Shown in pieces: positions 50,397 to 62,000 of a stretch of 64,000 nt of DNA (within the stretch, counting starts at the first letter, position 1; each line of letters opens with the position of its first letter). Below the pieces are notes generated by a model. The model saw nothing but the letters and a program-made list of their open reading frames with translations. It was not told where the DNA came from and made no database searches. Source of the stretch: Sparassis latifolia (Eukaryota; Basidiomycota; Agaricomycetes; Polyporales; Sparassidaceae); contig CM031557.1 in NCBI GenBank assembly GCA_018466975.1, positions 1,612,001 through 1,676,000 on the forward strand, in the 5' to 3' direction. The translations under genes were made by a program, and so were the position numbers.

Positions 50397-51643
50397 AGCT
50401 TCCTGTCGGTTCTACAGGCGAGGGCTCTGGCAATCGCGGGACAAGGAAGTGTGCCAGCGACCAGGAGAAGAAAACAAGTGACTTTTGTAGACAAATTTGG
50501 GGGCTTCTGAAACGTCCCGCTTAGGCCTTCTGGGAAGTACTGTACATAATCTCGGCACAGTCCAGGAGTCGACGGAGCCGGTGTCAAAAGACTCACTGAC
50601 GATGGTTGGACCAGAGTCTTTTCTGGCCGCGGTACGAAGGTCATTTCTGTAGCGAGGCGAAGGTTCTACAGAGACCTGATTTCCCACAGACGGGTTCGAC
50701 TGTTGCAGGGTGCAAGTATGGGCGTTAAACGTTCAAAGACATCACAACATTAGGAACGCGACGTCGATTGAGCGCTCCGTTCTGTGATTTTTTTCCATTC
50801 ACTCGATAAGCTGTAAGTCGTCAGATGTATCCTGTTGGATGAACGTGAACACACATTCTGCATACGTGTTTGTGGTTAGTTTCTGAGGCTTCTTCGTGAA
50901 TCCTTGATAGGTTGTACTTGCAGTGGCGCCACATGGCGCCACATGGCGCCACAGAGGAAGCGCCGCGCAAGAGCATTTCCATCTCGAATAGCATTGCATA
51001 GCTGTTCAGTTCTCTGCATGCCAGCCCTTTCATCCCTCTCTTGATAACAACGACTTTGTTTCCTCATACTGTATGTGCTGTTGAAGTGTTGATTCTTGCA
51101 GAGTGTCGTAAGGCTCTTTGCAGACGTGCACGACATCTGTCACCAATCTGTGACTGATCGCGTAGGCTCGCGGCCTCAGCCCTGACCGAACGTTGTATGA
51201 AATCTTGCCTTGCTCACCTAAAATCTTTTCCACTTCGTACCCAGCGGCGGCGGCCAGAAGGAAGAACTGGACAGTCTTACAAGGTACTCACGGCCGAGGG
51301 GCGGAGGAGCGTCAATATTCATTCAAACTGAGTATCTCCCAGGAAGCTTTGATCGTTACAGAACATTATCTCAGGCTCAAAAGGGGATGCCTGCGATGGG
51401 TTCTCCATTGATCCTCCTCTAGACGGCAGTGTGTTTGTTCGATTCGCTCTTCCGCCCAGTACGCATTAAGCCGTGCATGATCCGCACGTCCTCAACTTGA
51501 GAAGCAGCGGTGAGTTCATCATCCTTTGGTCTGATCCTTCTTTTTCTCATCAAGTTCCCTGATAGCGCACCATGATACCAGTGCCGCCAAGCCGTCCATT
51601 CTTTCCTAAAGCCCGAACCTGCCTGGCGTCAAACTGTTTCACG
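50397..51643. other. Intergenic, divergent promoters of membrane gene A and P450
   Basis: 1.25 kb upstream of both the membrane gene (-) and the P450 (+). It contains three copies of ATGGCGCCAC-type palindromic decamers at about 50923-50952 (GGCGCCACAT in tandem). ORFs here lack domains. Confidence 0.4.
50923..50952. repeat. Tandem GGCGCC palindromic decamers
   Basis: The sequence TGGCGCCACA occurs three times in a row at 10-bp spacing. Each unit is centred on the palindrome TGGCGCCA. Regular helical-turn spacing could suit a protein-binding site, but this is only a guess. Confidence 0.6.
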
Positions 51644-54011
51644 ATGTTCGACGTGTCCACCTTCCCTCCTACGCAGCTTGCGCCTGTACTTCTGTCACTC
51701 CTTGCACTTGTCTACATAACGCGCTACACCATTATTCGCAAGCGTCAAGATATCGAAGGACTGCCTGGTCCCGTGAGTGCTGACATTCAACTTCGCAGGG
51801 CCAAGTGCTGAAGCAGCGATGTCTTTCGTAGTCGCGCAAGGATGCTACCTGGCTGTGGGGTCATGAGCTCCTGGCGTTCGAAAACTGTACGACAGACATG
51901 TACACCAGATGGGCTGCAACGTTTGGCACATTATTCAAGATCAAGGGTGCATTTTTCCACCGCGACATCGTAAGCTCGAACGTCCATCGGGTAGCTGAAC
52001 ACGATGTTCACCGTCTTGCAGATCATCGCGACAGACCATGCCGCCGTACAGCACATATTCCAGTACTCCGACGATTATGGTGAGGACTTGATCCAGAAGC
52101 GGTCATTGCGCATTGTTCGGGAATTTGTGGTCATGGCTCACAATGCCTTCCTTCACAGTGAAAGAAATTGGGATGCGGGAAATTGCCGGAACGAATGTGG
52201 GCAGAGGCATCGTATGGGCCGAGGGATACGAGCACGCGAAACAGCGCCGACTGCTCGCACCCGCCTTCTCGTAAGTCTCAGAAATCCCACCCCTGGTGGT
52301 CTCGCCGAGAGAGTGCCTCCCGGCATATTATCGTGGCGTTCAATTAAATAACGCTTCTCCCGACAGACCGGAGGCCATCAAGGGGATGACGGATGACATA
52401 ACAGAATCGTCCGAAAAGGTGAGCCGATGGGAATCCGGTGCGAGAGAGATGTTACTCAAGGGCCCCGCGACGCGACGTCGCAGCTCGAAAGCAGGTTGAC
52501 GAACCTCGTCCTCGCGCACGATGGAGGTGTCACCGTTAACGTCGCCGACCACACCTCGACGTGCACGTAAGCTGTTGCATGATGCGCATTCCACCGTACC
52601 CGCTCGCGTACTGACCAGCCACCGCGCCGCAGCCTCGACATCATTGGCCGCATCGCATTTGGGCATGACTTCAGGTCGGGCCAGTCCGCAGAAGCCAAAG
52701 AGATCCGCGCCCTCTGGGAGAGACAGGTCAACGCGTCAAATACGCCCAAGGCCTTCGTCGGTGCGCTGCTACTTCGCACGTTTCCCATCCTCACCTCGCT
52801 GCCGTTGCCCGTCATGAAGGAGGCGCGGCGCACGAGGGAGATCGTGTTCGGGCTCGCGATGCGCTTGCTGAAGCGCGGGTACTTTAGCGACAAGGGGCGA
52901 GATATTCTTAGTATCTTGATGCGCTCGGGCAGCGAGGACGGAGTCAAGGAGAAACTCTCTGCTAAGGAGATTTTGGACAATGTAAGTGGGCTTTTCGGTC
53001 ATTGCATACCTCCATTGAACGTAAGGCATAGATCACCACGTTCTTGTTGGTTGGCCATGAAACCACCGCTGTATCATTGAGCTTCACACTGTGGGAGCTG
53101 TCCCGGCACCCAGAAATACAACAGAAGCTGCGCGAGGAAATTCGACAGTTCGGCCGTGACTTCAACTACGACAATATACAGCAGCTGGAATACCTCGATG
53201 CGGTCGTCAAAGAGGGGTGCGTCTTAACGTCGCAAGCCGTATTACCGTACTTGCGCACCAGTCCGTGGTCTTGGACTGACCATCTGCCGTAGGCTTCGCT
53301 TGCATCCTGCCTCACCTATCACCGAACGTGTAGCGCTGAAGGACGATGTCATCCCTCTGAACAAGCCTATCCGCACGTCGGACGGTCAGACGGTCTCGTC
53401 AATCAGCGTGAAAGCAGGACAGGCAGGTCTATTCCTCCTGCTACACCACTTGCCACGCAGCTAACTCTGAATCATTCTTGGTGTGGCTGTTGGTGTGCTT
53501 TGACTACGAATGGCGCAGGTATTCCACATCCCGTTCGTCAGCATGCAAGTCAATACGGACGTCTGGGGCCCGAATGCGGCGGAGTTCGTGCCTGAGCGGT
53601 GGATCGTCCCCGGTGGCGTGCTCCCTCCTGCGGAACTGCCGCACGGATGGAGTGGGCTCGTTACGTTCTGCGACGGCCCCCGGAACTGCATTGGCTATCG
53701 ACTTGGTGCGTGGTTCTTTCTTCTCCGTTCGTAGCGCACGAAGCGGCTCGTGCAGAGCTCCCGTCCGCACCGCCGAACCCCTTCTGCGATCTTTCTTCAC
53801 CTTTGGACTTCATTTCCGCCGAGCGCTCATATCTTCTGTGCCCGGAATATCAGCGGTCTTTGAGTTTAAAGTCATTCTTTCGACGCTCATCCGTACGCTC
53901 GAGCTACATGAAACGACTGCAAACGTGGAGCTGAAGATCAAGCCGACGCTGCAGGCCTTCGTGGACGGTCGTGGAGGTTTCCTTCCCATCCATTTTACCT
54001 TGGCTCCATAG
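51644..54011 (+). CDS. Cytochrome P450 monooxygenase
   Basis: Haem-thiolate monooxygenase of the ER membrane. Start ATG at 51644 leads into an N-terminal anchor (LAPVLLSLLALVYITRYTII) and a hinge ending GLPGP. At least ten exons follow. Visible: SRKDATWLWGHELLAFENCT, MREIAGTNVGRGIVWAEGYE, HAKQRRLLAPAFS, LDIIGRIAFGHDF, I-helix oxygen-binding motif GHETT in TFLLVGHETTAVSLSFTLWE, K-helix ExxR in KEGLRLHP (split by an intron at about 53217-53292), and haem-binding loop FCDGPRNCIGYRL with Cys. It ends GGFLPIHFTLAP with stop at 54009-54011. All junctions I followed keep frame. It resembles the expanded P450 clans of wood-decay basidiomycetes; I do not assign a CYP number or substrate. It stands between two members of one membrane family. 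Confidence 0.9.
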
Positions 54012-56513
54012 TTGTGCATCCTCTTGCTAGCCCATCGATTCGTGGAATGTTGAACGCCGAAAGAGAATGTACGTTACCGTAATGTGAGAATGCGGACCTC
54101 CGTTACTTGCGCGTCATTGAGGCTTCGCTGGTTTGGCTTGTTCTCCCAGTGGTAAGTGTTTCCCAATCGTCGTGTGCAGCACGGTCATCTGGCCATGTGC
54201 ATGAGCAACGTGTTGCCAACCTCGAAACAACCTCGAAACGGTCTAACCTGACACCTGCACATACGATGTTCCTTTCTAAGATCTTTGGCCTCGCACACGA
54301 AGATCCTCAAAGCTTAGCTTTACAGCTGTCAGCGCAGATATGCTAACGCCACCGGTTAAGTATCTCAGGTGCCCGCGACAAGACCGCCTATACACGATGC
54401 CAATCTGTTCCTGCGCTGCCACATTGCCCGTCGTCCCATCGCGCACCTCAGCTTTAGCTTGAGACGCCCGAGGCCCTTTTTTTAGCAAGCAGTTCTTCCT
54501 GGCCGACCTTTCCCCATCGATGCTCGCGTTTGTGTTCGAATCAGGATGGGCTCGGCGACCGTACATCTGCAGTAGCAGAGGCCGTGGATGTGGAGCCGCT
54601 CGACAGCTTCGGTGCTACCATGCCGGCATGGTCAGATTCTAGCTGAGAAAGCCAAGCCACCTTCTCTGATGCAGCCCACGTGGGTAGACAGGCTCACATC
54701 GAAGGTGAAAATGAGCGAGGCTCACTGCAGCGAACGCACTCCCGAAAGCGCTCTCGCGGTGCGCACCGCCGCGCAGGGTGAAGACACTACAACGTTCCTG
54801 CCAGGGCAAATATCATCAGAAACATCCGGGGGTTCCAGAATCGACGGGAGAGCGCGACGAGCTGGCCCATCAGAACTGGCCGGGTGGACTCGAGCTCTTG
54901 GGAAGAGAAAGCTTCACTATCATCGCGCGCGCGCATACGCTCTAGGATATAGTATCGTGCAGCAACGAGGAATTGGGTCGCCCAGCGGCCATACGATACG
55001 TCCGTCCGGTGCCGGCCACATGACTGATATTTTCTGCAGCAGCGCTTGGCAGTATCATCGAGAAGACTGGCCAAGATCAGGCAATGAGAGCGACTGCAGT
55101 CGCCATGCCATAGCGGAGGGAGAAGATAATCAGATTCATCGTACGCCGTCGCTGCAACATTCCACGGAGGAGTAGCGACGGGGGTCGAGTGTCGTAATCG
55201 AGCTCGTGCTGTAGCACAGGGGCCGAGACAAGTACTTCACAGCGTAATTTTTGACCTGGGATGGCGATGCCAGAGCTGTCGAAAAGTGGTACTAGTGTGA
55301 GTGTTAGCGGACAGTTTGACTTCGGCTCAGACCCGTTGACGACCCTGGTTGGTAGCGTAGCGTAGCATCGAGAGTTTGAGATTCGGGCCATCACAAAACC
55401 TCCAGTCGGTCAGCTCGCGAGCGACGGGGCAAATATCAGAGCGGCTCACGTTGACGAGCACCATCAATTGGGAAGAAACAAGTGCAGGCGGTCTGGTGGC
55501 ACGCGAGAAGCTTACCTAATCATCAAACTTACTTCCGCGTTTATGAAGATACCAAATTGGGAGTTGTTCGTTCGAAAATACAGCGCATCCAGCATCAGAA
55601 CAGCGGAGAGGACGTCAATTGAACCTTCGAAGATTGCGACTCTTCGTGCAAATACTCGTGCCAGTCAGTTTCATATCTAATTCAGCAACGGAGATGAGCA
55701 GGTGCCATGCAGGTACAGTCCAAAATGTTCTTTGCACTAAGTACATCGACGAGTCTTCAAAGCTTCACCTTCGCTGTCGACGGGTGAACGTTAAGGCCGC
55801 CGTCGTGTACTACTACAATTCGGTCGTGGTCTTGCTTTATTCGTCATCGACGTCAACTGGATACGCCTGCGCTTCGCGTGATGGAATGTACTGTGCTTAA
55901 TAGTCCTGCGGCTGCAGTCTACTGACAAGAGACATTATTTTCATGCAAATTTTATCTTTGTGTGCCAATCGTGATACAAGCTCTTGCCGCGGTACCTCGT
56001 ATGCCCAACTCTCTCCCCCACAAGAACCTCGTCTCATTCTGCGCTGTATGGCGCTTTTTGTCGCTGGAAATGTTCGAGAATTCGTGATTGATTTGGGGGT
56101 TCGCCTCTTTGGGCGTCTTCGCTCTTCGTTCATCAGCTGTTGACCCAACTCCAGTCTAGGATTTCTGGACTCGAGTACGCTCTGTTGTCGGTCCTTCGGG
56201 AAGGTTTCTTTAGCTGGGCGAAATATGGGAAGGGACATTAAATTTTGTGGTCCCTGAATTCGGGTCAGAGCAGAGAAGCCTTACGGCTTTCGCGGCCAGT
56301 TCGCAGGAAGAAGCATCTTCATGTCAACGCCAACCTTCTTCCTCTCTTCACCGCTGTCATATATAGCCTCCCCTTTTTTTCTCTCCCTCTTCGTCGGTCA
56401 TTTCTCTGCTGTCACCGTCCAACTCCCTCGTCGTCGTCGTCGTCGTCATCCCCGTCCTCGAGTGTCGTTCACTCAACCACTCACTTGCGTACCCACCAAC
56501 TTATTTCTGAGCC
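54012..56513. other. Long gene-poor region
   Basis: 2.5 kb between the P450 and membrane gene B. Candidate ORFs include 54588-55175 (+, 195 codons), 54787-55074 (-) and 55077-55394 (-), but they overlap on opposite strands and show no domain. The part next to 56514 is pyrimidine-rich with a CGTCGT run (about 56430-56450), probably the gene B leader. Confidence 0.35.
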
Positions 56514-58260
56514 ATGGTCGACTGGACATCACCGGCGGAGGTTGCCAAAGATGGAGGTGAGGTCTGTCGGGATCTGTGATGTCGAAGTACTGCTCATCGC
56601 ACTCCGCCCGGGCAGACGCTTTCGACAGGTTTATGCACACGCTGCTCGGGCTCTACCTCTGGGAGTTCTTCACCTCTTTACCTTTGTATGTGCAGAGCTC
56701 TCCGTCTGTAAAGTAGTGGCATCTGATGCACACGCCCCTGTAGTGATTGGGACTTCATCAGCGGCAAGAAGAAGTTCAGATGGCCTCTGGTTAGTTCACT
56801 GCCGTAGAGAATTTTTACACGACGTTGAACCATGATAACTCTATTTAGATCTTCTACTTCGCTGGCCGGTACTTCTTGCTGTTCGCGCTGATTGGCATGT
56901 GAGTCTCCACTTTGATATATTCGTCCGTGGTCAGTGGTATTAACCCACTGGATTGCAGTGCCATTGCGTTGAATGTCACCAAGTATGTTGAGCGAAATAT
57001 TCTTTTCTCAGTGTGTCTAATTAATTCCATCAGAGAGGTAAACTGTCAAGCACTGTACACGTATAACCAGGTAAAGATATTTTTCTACTTATATTACGTC
57101 GTCGAGAACTGTGGGACTGACTATGTCTCTGAAGATCTTCGGTAACGCGTCGATTGGGCTTGCGAGTATCAACCTCTCGTTGCGCACGTCAGTGCGCCCG
57201 TTTCTGCACCGAATGATAGCGCATATATTGACACATTCATGCCACCACAGGATGGCAGTTTGGTCGCAGGCGTGGTACATCGTCGTCCCACTGGTACTCG
57301 TCATCCTCGGACACTGGTCATTGCTTCTGCACGGAGTTCTACTGAAAGCCGCCTGGATACCCGCGGACGGCGGCTGTGTCATCACGAACACGGACAACAC
57401 GATCCTCGCCGTCACCTTCATCTACTCCATGGCCTTCGACTTCACCGTGCTGATGCTCACCGCATTCAAGCTTGCTTTCCCTACCCGCCGCAAGGAGCAG
57501 TCGCGCATCGTCCAGCTCATCTTTGGGGATGGTCTCATTTTCTTCATTATCGCGTAAGCTAGATTCTTTTCAGTGCCGTAGCTTCAATTAAAACGAGTAT
57601 TTACGGGTGGCTATATGCGCAGTTTCCTGGCGAATCTGCTCGCAACGGTATGTTCATGTTGCTTAACCGTTACACGGGCGCTGAGACCATATTGGAACTA
57701 ACAGATCTTCATGCTATTGAACCTCAATGCCGTCATGTCCATCATTGCAAACGTACCTGCGGCGATTGCGTCGACGGTAAGCCAATTTTCACTCTTAAAA
57801 CATCTTTTTGTGCCTAAAACTTTCAAGATCGTGGCTTGTCGTGCCGTCCGCAGGCTCAGCAACTACACGACGGAAGGTGCAGAGGTCTTTGGGTGCGTCT
57901 TTCGAGCCATTTATTGACTGACCGCCGGACCAATCGCCCTCCTGTGCAGCTCGTCGCTCAGCTCCACCCTTGCGTTCAGCCGCGGCGGACGAAGTCGCAA
58001 CCCCGCACTGTCTGTTCATGATAAGAAGCAAGAGGGCGTGCACGTTCAGGTCAGTACACAGTTGATGTTCGAGTTTGTCTCTCAACTCCTGCTCCGCAAT
58101 ATTGATCTAGATGGAGACGTTTGCGGCAGTCACAGATGGACTACCCTCAGACCAATCGTTCATGCAGTACGACGCTAATGGCAAGGTTACCAAGCGGGAT
58201 CATGAAGCCTTCGACGTGGAGTCGCAGGTGTTGCCAGACGAGTACAAACACGAGCTTTAG
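56514..58260 (+). CDS. Uncharacterised multi-pass membrane protein, copy B
   Basis: Same family as copy A. Exons read MVDWTSPAEVAKDG, DAFDRFMHTLLGLYL, WEFFTSLPFDWDFISGKKKF, IFYFAGRYFLLFALIGI, AIALNVTKEVNCQALYTYNQ, FGNASIGLASINLSLRT, MAVWSQAWYIVVPLVLVILG, HWSLLLHGVLLKAAW, CVITNTDNTILAVTFIYSMA, FDFTVLMLTAFKLAF, IVQLIFGDGLIFFIIAFLAN, ATIFMLLNLNAVMSIIANVP and VACRAVRRLSNYTTEGAEVF, then a cytosolic tail with LAFSRGGRSRNPALSV and ending VESQVLPDEYKHEL, stop at 58258-58260. About seven membrane segments; the Cys in the INCQALY-type and CVIT segments is kept in both copies where visible. The divergence from copy A, plus opposite orientation, argues against a recent duplication. Function unknown. Confidence 0.82.
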
Positions 58261-59022
58261 GCGCCTGAATGCACACGGCGTTCCCTTCGTTCGCATATCG
58301 TCGCCACCCCGCCTACCCAGATATCGTGAAAATCATACCTGTAGCATTTGCCTCCCTTTCTTAAGCCTTTGTGCAGGAGATCTCCCCATCACTCCCTTCG
58401 CATGTGTATCCGTTATTAGCAGCGTCTGTCCTTCCGTCATCCGGCTGCGCCCTTCCGTGGACCGTTGTACCATTTATTGCATTCTTGCCGGCACTTTTCA
58501 CTGCCTCTCTCCCACTTTCCTTCGTTCCTTCGCCTAGATGTTCCCGTGCTGGTCTCGGGTGGAGTCTGTCCTCAAGCAGCTCTGCGTCCAGAGTTCCTCC
58601 AGACGGGTGCTGACTTCCTCTGTCGTTGACCTTCGTTCCACCCACCTCAGAACATTCACTGTAGACTTCATCATCACTGTGTTCACCATCTGCGCAATCC
58701 CCACCGTCCCGCATTTTTTTCAGCAGTCCAAATTTGTCGCACTTCACCTTTGTGCTGTCTTTTGCAAATCATCGTTGTTTTGGGTCTCGCTCGGTCCATG
58801 TATTGTGCATACTTTTTTTCCCTTTACATAGAGCACGCCGTTGCATCGTTTCTGCAAGTGTACGCTTTGATAACGAGACGAATACATTGTATGATAGAAC
58901 AAAATATTTCACTGCGAGAATGCAAGACGGAATGTACGACTACGATAAGAAGAACTTGACAGCAAATTTCGAGCTTGCAAGCTCAAGGTCACTGGCAGCG
59001 CTCAGCGCTCAGCGCTCAAGCT
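58261..59022. other. Intergenic, convergent gene ends
   Basis: 760 bp between membrane gene B (+) and the sacsin-like gene (-). A short CAGCGCTCAG direct repeat is at about 58997-59017. No gene recognised. Confidence 0.4.
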
Positions 59023-62000
59023 TCAGGTGGACAGATTGTTCAGCACCTGGCAGTTTTGCACCATATAATCCTTGCAGAATTTGACCAACGACGCCGCGCT
59101 GTACGTCTCTGCATCCTTCAAGACTGGAAGTAGGATGCCATATGTCATTATGAGGCTGCGCTGAAAGACATAGAAAACTCACTCAGGCGGCACGTAACGG
59201 GGTTGACCAATCTGAAGCGTTCCGCAATGAGCCATTCCAGGTGTGTCTTCAGCGAGCCCATGTCCCATCTGTCGGCTACAGCGAGCAGCTGTAGGAGATC
59301 GTCCAGTAGATCCGACGCCTCCTCAGCATCTGTGGGGTCCGGAATCTGTATTTCCCCTGTATACACAAAATCTGGTGGAGAGTTCAACATTGGCCCGCAA
59401 CATTAGGTAACAGGCTCACCGATGACTGCAGATGCTCCGAAGAAGCTACCCAGGAACGGATACTCCTTCTGCTCCCATTCAGCCCACCCACTGACTAGGG
59501 CCGCGTTGATGTGCGGAATTGTCGCCGCGAGGAACGCGGAGTGCACTCTCAGCTTGTCCGTCGCCGTATGCCCGCCATCAGACGAAGTTGGGATGAAGAT
59601 CATGTCCGTCAACTGCCCCGCCATGCGCATCCTGTTGAATTCGGCGCGCAGGCCACTGTCCTGCTCCTCTCGAGTCGTTTCTTCGCGGTCCCTGACGAAC
59701 TTGGGGTCCTGCACCTCGTGTGCACCCGCCGCGAGCAGGAGGGACCTGTATGGCTGGAGGAAGTCCCGCACGCACAACAGGCCGTTCTCGTCATAATGCA
59801 GGTTGAAGACGAGCTCTTTGGCCGAGCACCACGCCCATTCATCCTGGGGATCGTCGACGTTCAAGAACAGAGCGTCGTCCGGACGCTTGAGAAGGGCGAT
59901 GCGGAGCTCTTCCTGATGTGACTGACTGTTCAACCATGCGTATGTCTCGCGTAGATCCTTCAACAGAGACGCATCCCGCGTATGGTGAGGAGCGATCTTG
60001 AGTGACAGAACGCCGAGATGGGCGACCTGGTCGAGTATGTTAGCTGGTTACCTACGCAATGAACCTGCTGAGCGCGGACGTACTACTTCTGCAGGCCGCG
60101 GAACGCCCAAACTTGGATTTACTGCGACGAGATTATCTGCGGGCTGTCGTTGAAACAGTCCCCGTTGCGTCCACGCGATTCGTTCGAAGGCCTTCCGCAC
60201 CAATTGGGCGGGAGAAACAATGTCAGGTAACGGCGAACAATACTGTCCCACGTCGTATGATGCGTGAAGGTAGCGCTGTGCCTGTCGCCGGACGAAGCGG
60301 AAATTATCGAGGGAAGCCCATAAAGAGTTGTTACGCATGATCAGCGAGGGCAATTGGCATTCGTAATATTCGTATATCGTCGCGACTCTAGTCCCAAGAT
60401 TTCCGCCAGTGGACCTCTCGACATCGGTATGAATGGCAGCCGCACACTTTTCGAAGGTTTGGTAGGTGACCTGGTACTGTAGTCCCTTGGAGCGCAGTCC
60501 AGATTGGAGATCTCGCACGGAAGGATGTACAAACCGAGACGCCTCATTAGTCTGAAAGGCGGCGGAGAACAGAGGGATAGATTTGTCGTATAGCTCCGCG
60601 ACCGGCACTAACGTCAGATTTCCGTCGGGGACTTTGAGCATCCGGTCCGACAACACAAGACATGTCCGTATCAAGGTGATATAGTCGCCAAGTTCATTGT
60701 ACTCCAGTGGGGAGCGCAACACTAAGTGGTCTGAAACGTCTGATGCAGATAAAGCGCGTCCCCTGAGTGCTGCGTTTCGACATTTTTTATTAGTGGCTAA
60801 CGTCCAGAGACGTATGAGATCCAGAGAATACTCCGTGATCGTGATTTGGCACAGAAATTTCGAAGCAATTTCGATCGGGACATCTGCAGGAAGCATCCGC
60901 AGCTCGTTGGCTGGGAGCAGTAATTGGTAGCCTCCTTTGCGTGAAGGCCAGAGCGGCAGTGAACGGAGACAATCGCGCAAGGATGTCTCTGATACTTCTG
61001 TGAGATGCAAAGGAAACTGTGTCCTAATCCACTGAGCTAACCGCTGCAATTGAGAAGGCTGCAACTTCTCTGTCAACGACATCGACAACACATGTGGGGT
61101 GATCGCTTTCAGAAAAGAGGTGAAGGTGAAAGGAAGCTGAAGCACAGGTGGAGGCGATCGCAGGACGGGGATGTTCAAACTATTCATGATGGGAACTACC
61201 CATTCTTCGCCCGCGCCCGGGTCGGGAAGAACCTTTCCTTCCTGACAGAATTTGATGGAAACATGATCCTGGCCATGAGCGCGTATGAGCGGGTAATCTT
61301 CTAACAGCTTGGCGGATGGAGGATCTGGCAGGCTATTATAACAAGCCCAGAAGGTCTGTATCCATTTTGATGTCTCCTCCGAGTGCTGGCATCGCGGAAC
61401 AGCCGGGACACCCTTTACAGAGTGAAGCAGTTGAACAACTGCATTACCATCAAATGAGCGGACATTCGATGCGACATTTCCTTCAAACTTCATGGCGACA
61501 AGACGTTTCACAGTCTCCAAACCATACTCCGGGTGAATGAAGGAGAAGCTTGGAAAGAGGTTCGGGCACCGCTGGAGAACTTGTGGAAAATCATACACCG
61601 TACAAGCGTGTTGAGAACTAGGTGACTGGAAGACTGACATCGAGCGGTCAGCGCGAACTATCAGCGGTAAATTGAGTAGCGACATTTGACCATCCAGAAG
61701 ATATCGCAGTAATGAATCAATTTGGCTGACTCCAATCTTGCCTTCACTGAACAGTCTGCGAAGGGTGGCAGAGATCATGGGTCGTTCAAGGGACTGTCCA
61801 ACATAGCACGCCGTTGCGGTACGGAGGGCATCCATTGGCATCAAGGGGAGAATTTCCGCCGGCGTCCGCACATAATCAGAGAGTGCCAACGTTATCAATA
61901 TCGCGCTGACGTTTCTTGGTTCCAGGTGGGAAAAGACGGCCTCACAAGGCGATACGAGATTTCCGGCAGCGGTCGGACAAAGACGGTAAGTCGTCTTCGG

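Noticed and set aside
54588..55175. 195-codon + strand ORF
   Set aside because: Overlaps two minus-strand ORFs and shows no recognisable feature on either strand; evidence is too weak to call a gene.
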